Source: Streptomyces pluripotens (GTDB taxonomy: Bacteria > Actinomycetota > Actinomycetes > Streptomycetales > Streptomycetaceae). Taken from it: DNA of 64,000 bases. How positions within the stretch are numbered: position 1 is the first letter of the stretch; the number at the start of each line of letters is the position of its first letter. Below, piece after piece: positions 61,815 through 64,000 of the stretch. The stretch spans positions 1,798,001-1,862,000 of the forward strand of contig NZ_CP021080.1 of assembly GCF_000802245.2 (NCBI RefSeq), read 5' to 3'. Under the pieces are notes generated by a model that had not been told where the DNA came from, ran no database searches, and worked only from the letters and a program-made list of their open reading frames with translations. Made by a program: the position numbers and the translations under genes.

Positions 61815-63401
61815 TCAGTCCGCGGCGACGACCAATTGCGCTTCCTCTGAGTCGTGCTGACCGGCCGGCGGCTTGCCCGGCAGGAATAGGGCCGTGACCA
61901 CGGCACCGACCAACGCGACCCCCATACCGCACAGGGCGGTGACGTGCATGGCGTGCAAGAACGCGTTGTTGGCAGGGGTGATCAGGGCCTGTCCCTTGGG
62001 TCCGAGCTTCTCGACGACGCCGAGGGTGGCCTCGATCGAGCCGCCGGCCCTCTCGCGCAGCCCGGGCGGCAGCAGACCGAGTTTGCCCTCGATGCCGTTG
62101 CGGTACGCGGTGGCGAGCACCGAGCCGAGGACGGCGATGCCGAAGGCGCCGCCGACCTGACGGAAGGTGTTGCTGAGCGCGGAGGCGGAGCCGGCCTTCT
62201 CGCGCGGCAGCGCCTGCATGATGACGACCGAGGTCGGGGTCATGATGTGTGCCATGCCGGTGCCCATGAGGAAGAAGACGACCTCCAGTAGCCAGATCGG
62301 CGTGTCGGCCTCGAAGGTGGCGAACGCGGCCAGCGTCGTCGCGACCAGCAGCAGGCCGGCGGTGGTGGTGGCCTTGTTCCCGAACCGCTCGACCAGCAGC
62401 CGGGCGCGTGGCGCGAAGATCATCTGGGCGACGGCCAGCGGCAGCATCAGCAGGCCGGACTGCAGCGGCGTGTAACCGCGCACGCTCTGGGTGTAGAAGA
62501 CTCCGAAGAACGTCACCCCCATCAGGGCGAAGAAGACCAGCGCTATGGCGCCCATCGCAGCCGAGAAGACCTTGTTCTTGAAGTAGGTGACGTCCAGCGA
62601 CGGGTGGTCACTGCGCTTCTCGAAGACGACGAAGGCGACCAGGACGGCGAGACCGGCGACGATGGACGCCAGCACCTTCGCGTCCGTGAAGTCGGCCAGC
62701 TCACCGCCCTTGATGATGCCGTAGACGAGCAGCACCAGGCCGACGACGGAGAGAACCACGCCGACGGGGTCCAGCCGGCCGGGACGTGGGTCGCGGGAGT
62801 CGGGCACCAGCCAGAGCATGAGGACGAGCGCGATGATCACGATCGGCACGTTGACGAAGAAGACCGAGCCCCACCAGAAGTGGTCGAGGAGCGCACCGCC
62901 GGTAATCGGGCCGATGGCGATGGCGAGGCCGACACCGCCGGCCCAGATACCGATGGCCTTGGGCTGTTCGTCGCGCTCGAAGACGTTCATCAGCACGGCG
63001 AGGGTGGCGGGCATCACGAAGGCCGCACCGAGGGCCATCAGGGCACGGAAGGCGATCAGCTGGCCCGGGGAACCCGACTCGGCGGCGAGCGCCGAGCCGA
63101 TGCCGAACACGGCGATGCCGCCGAGCAGGACCTTCTTGCGGCCCACGCGGTCGCCGACCAGGCCGGAGGTGAAGAGCAAACCGGCGAAGACGAGGGTGTA
63201 GGCGTTGATCGCCCACTCGATCTCGCTCTGGCTGGCGCCGAGGCCGGTCGGCGCCGGCGTGGCGATGGTCTTGATGGCAACGTTCAGGATCGAGTTGTCG
63301 AGCACCACGATGAGCAGGCTCAGCATCAGCACACCGAGGATTGCCCAGCGGCGCCGGTGCACCGCTTCCGGTATCCGGGGGGCAGGGACGGTACTTGTCA
63401 T
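61815..63401 (-). CDS. DHA2-type (EmrB/QacA) MFS multidrug transporter, 14 spans
   Basis: This 528-residue protein starts at ATG 63401 ([20 protein letters not shown]). About fourteen hydrophobic segments are visible, with the first helix motif [20 protein letters not shown] (the LDxTIVNVALP-type signature of DHA2), [19 protein letters not shown] (motif A), and [24 protein letters not shown] (motif C region). It would expel cationic or hydrophobic drugs by proton antiport. The downstream TetR gene and the palindromic upstream site indicate substrate-induced expression. Confidence 0.93.
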   Translation of the reverse strand: MTSTVPAPRIPEAVHRRRWAILGVLMLSLLIVVLDNSILNVAIKTIATPAPTGLGASQSEIEWAINAYTLVFAGLLFTSGLVGDRVGRKKVLLGGIAVFGIGSALAAESGSPGQLIAFRALMALGAAFVMPATLAVLMNVFERDEQPKAIGIWAGGVGLAIAIGPITGGALLDHFWWGSVFFVNVPIVIIALVLMLWLVPDSRDPRPGRLDPVGVVLSVVGLVLLVYGIIKGGELADFTDAKVLASIVAGLAVLVAFVVFEKRSDHPSLDVTYFKNKVFSAAMGAIALVFFALMGVTFFGVFYTQSVRGYTPLQSGLLMLPLAVAQMIFAPRARLLVERFGNKATTTAGLLLVATTLAAFATFEADTPIWLLEVVFFLMGTGMAHIMTPTSVVIMQALPREKAGSASALSNTFRQVGGAFGIAVLGSVLATAYRNGIEGKLGLLPPGLRERAGGSIEATLGVVEKLGPKGQALITPANNAFLHAMHVTALCGMGVALVGAVVTALFLPGKPPAGQHDSEEAQLVVAAD

Positions 63402-63425
63402 GCATCCGAGCCTAAGACCATTTCA

Positions 63426-63444
63426 ATACGGAACCGTCTCGTAT
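63426..63444. promoter_or_regulatory. Probable TetR operator upstream of the efflux gene
   Basis: ATACG and CGTAT flank a 9-base GAACCGTCT spacer, so the minus strand reads ATACGAGACGGTTCCGTAT. This closely resembles TetR/AcrR operators found before many actinobacterial efflux genes. It lies 25 bp before the transporter start. Confidence 0.7.
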
Positions 63445-63599
63445 CTGAATTACTTTGCCGAGGCCTTACACAGCGGCCACAGAGGAACTGCCGGAGGGAT
63501 CACGGGGTCCCCCTGGCCCTGACTGGCACGAGGTGCCACCATGGAGACGATCCGGGGACGCCGTCAGGGTGCCTCGAGATGACTGAAGGAGCCGTTGCC

Positions 63600-64000
63600 A
63601 TGACGCAGCTTCCGGCTGCCCAGACTGTTCAGAACAGGCCTTCCGACGGCAGCAAGGCGCTGTACGGGGGGAAGAGCACCCGCCGCATCACCGTCCGCGA
63701 CATCGCCCTCGCCAAAGAGCGGGGCGAGAAGTGGCCCATGCTCACCGCCTACGACGCGATGACCGCGTCCGTCTTCGACGACGCCGGCATCCCGGTGATC
63801 CTCGTCGGCGACTCGGCGGGCAACTGCCACCTCGGGTACGAGTCGACCGTGCCCGTCACCCTCGACGAGATGACCATGCTGTCCGCCGCGGTCGTACGCG
63901 GCACGCAGCGCGCCCTGATCGTGGGCGACCTCCCCTTCGGCTCCTACCAGGAGGGCCCGGTGCAGGCACTGCGCTCGGCGAGCCGGCTGGTGAAGGAAGC
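63600..64000 (+). CDS. panB: 3-methyl-2-oxobutanoate hydroxymethyltransferase (partial, runs off right edge)
   Basis: ATG 63600 (MTQLPAAQTVQNRPSDGSKAL) follows GAAGGAG. The 133 residues visible include KRGEKWPMLTAYDAMTASVFDDAGIPVILVGDSAGNCHLGYESTVPVTLDEM and VVRGTQRALIVGDLPFGSY (RGEK is preceded by AKE in the sequence). These cover the PanB metal site (DS) and the ketoisovalerate-binding region. PanB transfers a hydroxymethyl group from methylene-tetrahydrofolate to 2-oxoisovalerate, the first step to pantothenate. The C-terminal half lies outside the window. Confidence 0.95.
   Translation, partial: MTQLPAAQTVQNRPSDGSKALYGGKSTRRITVRDIALAKERGEKWPMLTAYDAMTASVFDDAGIPVILVGDSAGNCHLGYESTVPVTLDEMTMLSAAVVRGTQRALIVGDLPFGSYQEGPVQALRSASRLVKE

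Overview
The window is high-GC actinobacterial DNA with GTG/TTG starts, dense gene packing and gene content typical of Streptomyces. It carries glnII, glnE, glnA2, an aglA-malGFE/malR locus, an NsrR/flavohaemoglobin pair, panB and many secreted hydrolases. From memory, the core gene order resembles the S. coelicolor chromosome between glnII and panB. No tRNA, rRNA, CRISPR array or replication origin was seen.

Region 1 (1-8361) is a compact RiPP cluster and the most interesting part. A 49-residue precursor gene at 6733-6584 (minus strand), with a CCCCS core, is followed on the same strand by a McbC/SagB-type azoline dehydrogenase, an E1-like cyclodehydratase partner with CxxC pairs, a YcaO cyclodehydratase ending in PxPxP, a CPBP (SagE-type) membrane protease, a low-complexity coupled ORF, a second CPBP-like protein and a luciferase-like (LLM) oxidoreductase. 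A cytochrome P450 is divergent. The order A-B-C-D-E matches the streptolysin S (sag) locus, with different tailoring genes and no ABC transporter in view.

Region 2 (8.5-25.7 kb) holds htpX-pspAB, a DUF2252 gene, a truncated AlkZ-like gene, an ArsC-like gene, two secreted proteins with the same Q/N-rich linker architecture on either side of glnII, a hydrolase/MarR divergon, glnII with a GlnR box, an epimerase, a TPR protein, a membrane-anchored sigma-like protein, and a metal-dependent hydrolase/ferredoxin-reductase pair with a TetR regulator.

Region 3 (25.7-40.2 kb) is a starch and maltodextrin locus. A secreted amylase-pullulanase fusion and an alpha-amylase with two CBM20 domains are divergent across MalR-like repeats. 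Next come aglA, malG, malF and malE, divergent from malR across two more MalR-like operators. Stem-loops separate malE/malF and malG/aglA. No transport ATPase is encoded here.

Region 4 (40.3-54.2 kb) has a PAP2 protein, glnE, a phosphoesterase, glnA2, hmp and nsrR with an 11-1-11 operator, a DUF3105/DUF305 pair, a sedolisin (S53) protease followed by an octamer repeat tract, and an MFS transporter.

Region 5 (54.3-60.9 kb) is an inserted island. A 319-bp direct repeat with one visible mismatch, being the 3' end of an endonuclease/exonuclease/phosphatase gene, brackets 5.26 kb. The island carries an XRE-led operon that ends in an unannotated 28-residue membrane peptide, two HAD genes, a YcxB-like membrane protein and a truncated SLOG-like gene. 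No integrase was seen.

Region 6 (61-64 kb) is a TetR/DHA2 efflux pair with a probable operator, and the start of panB.
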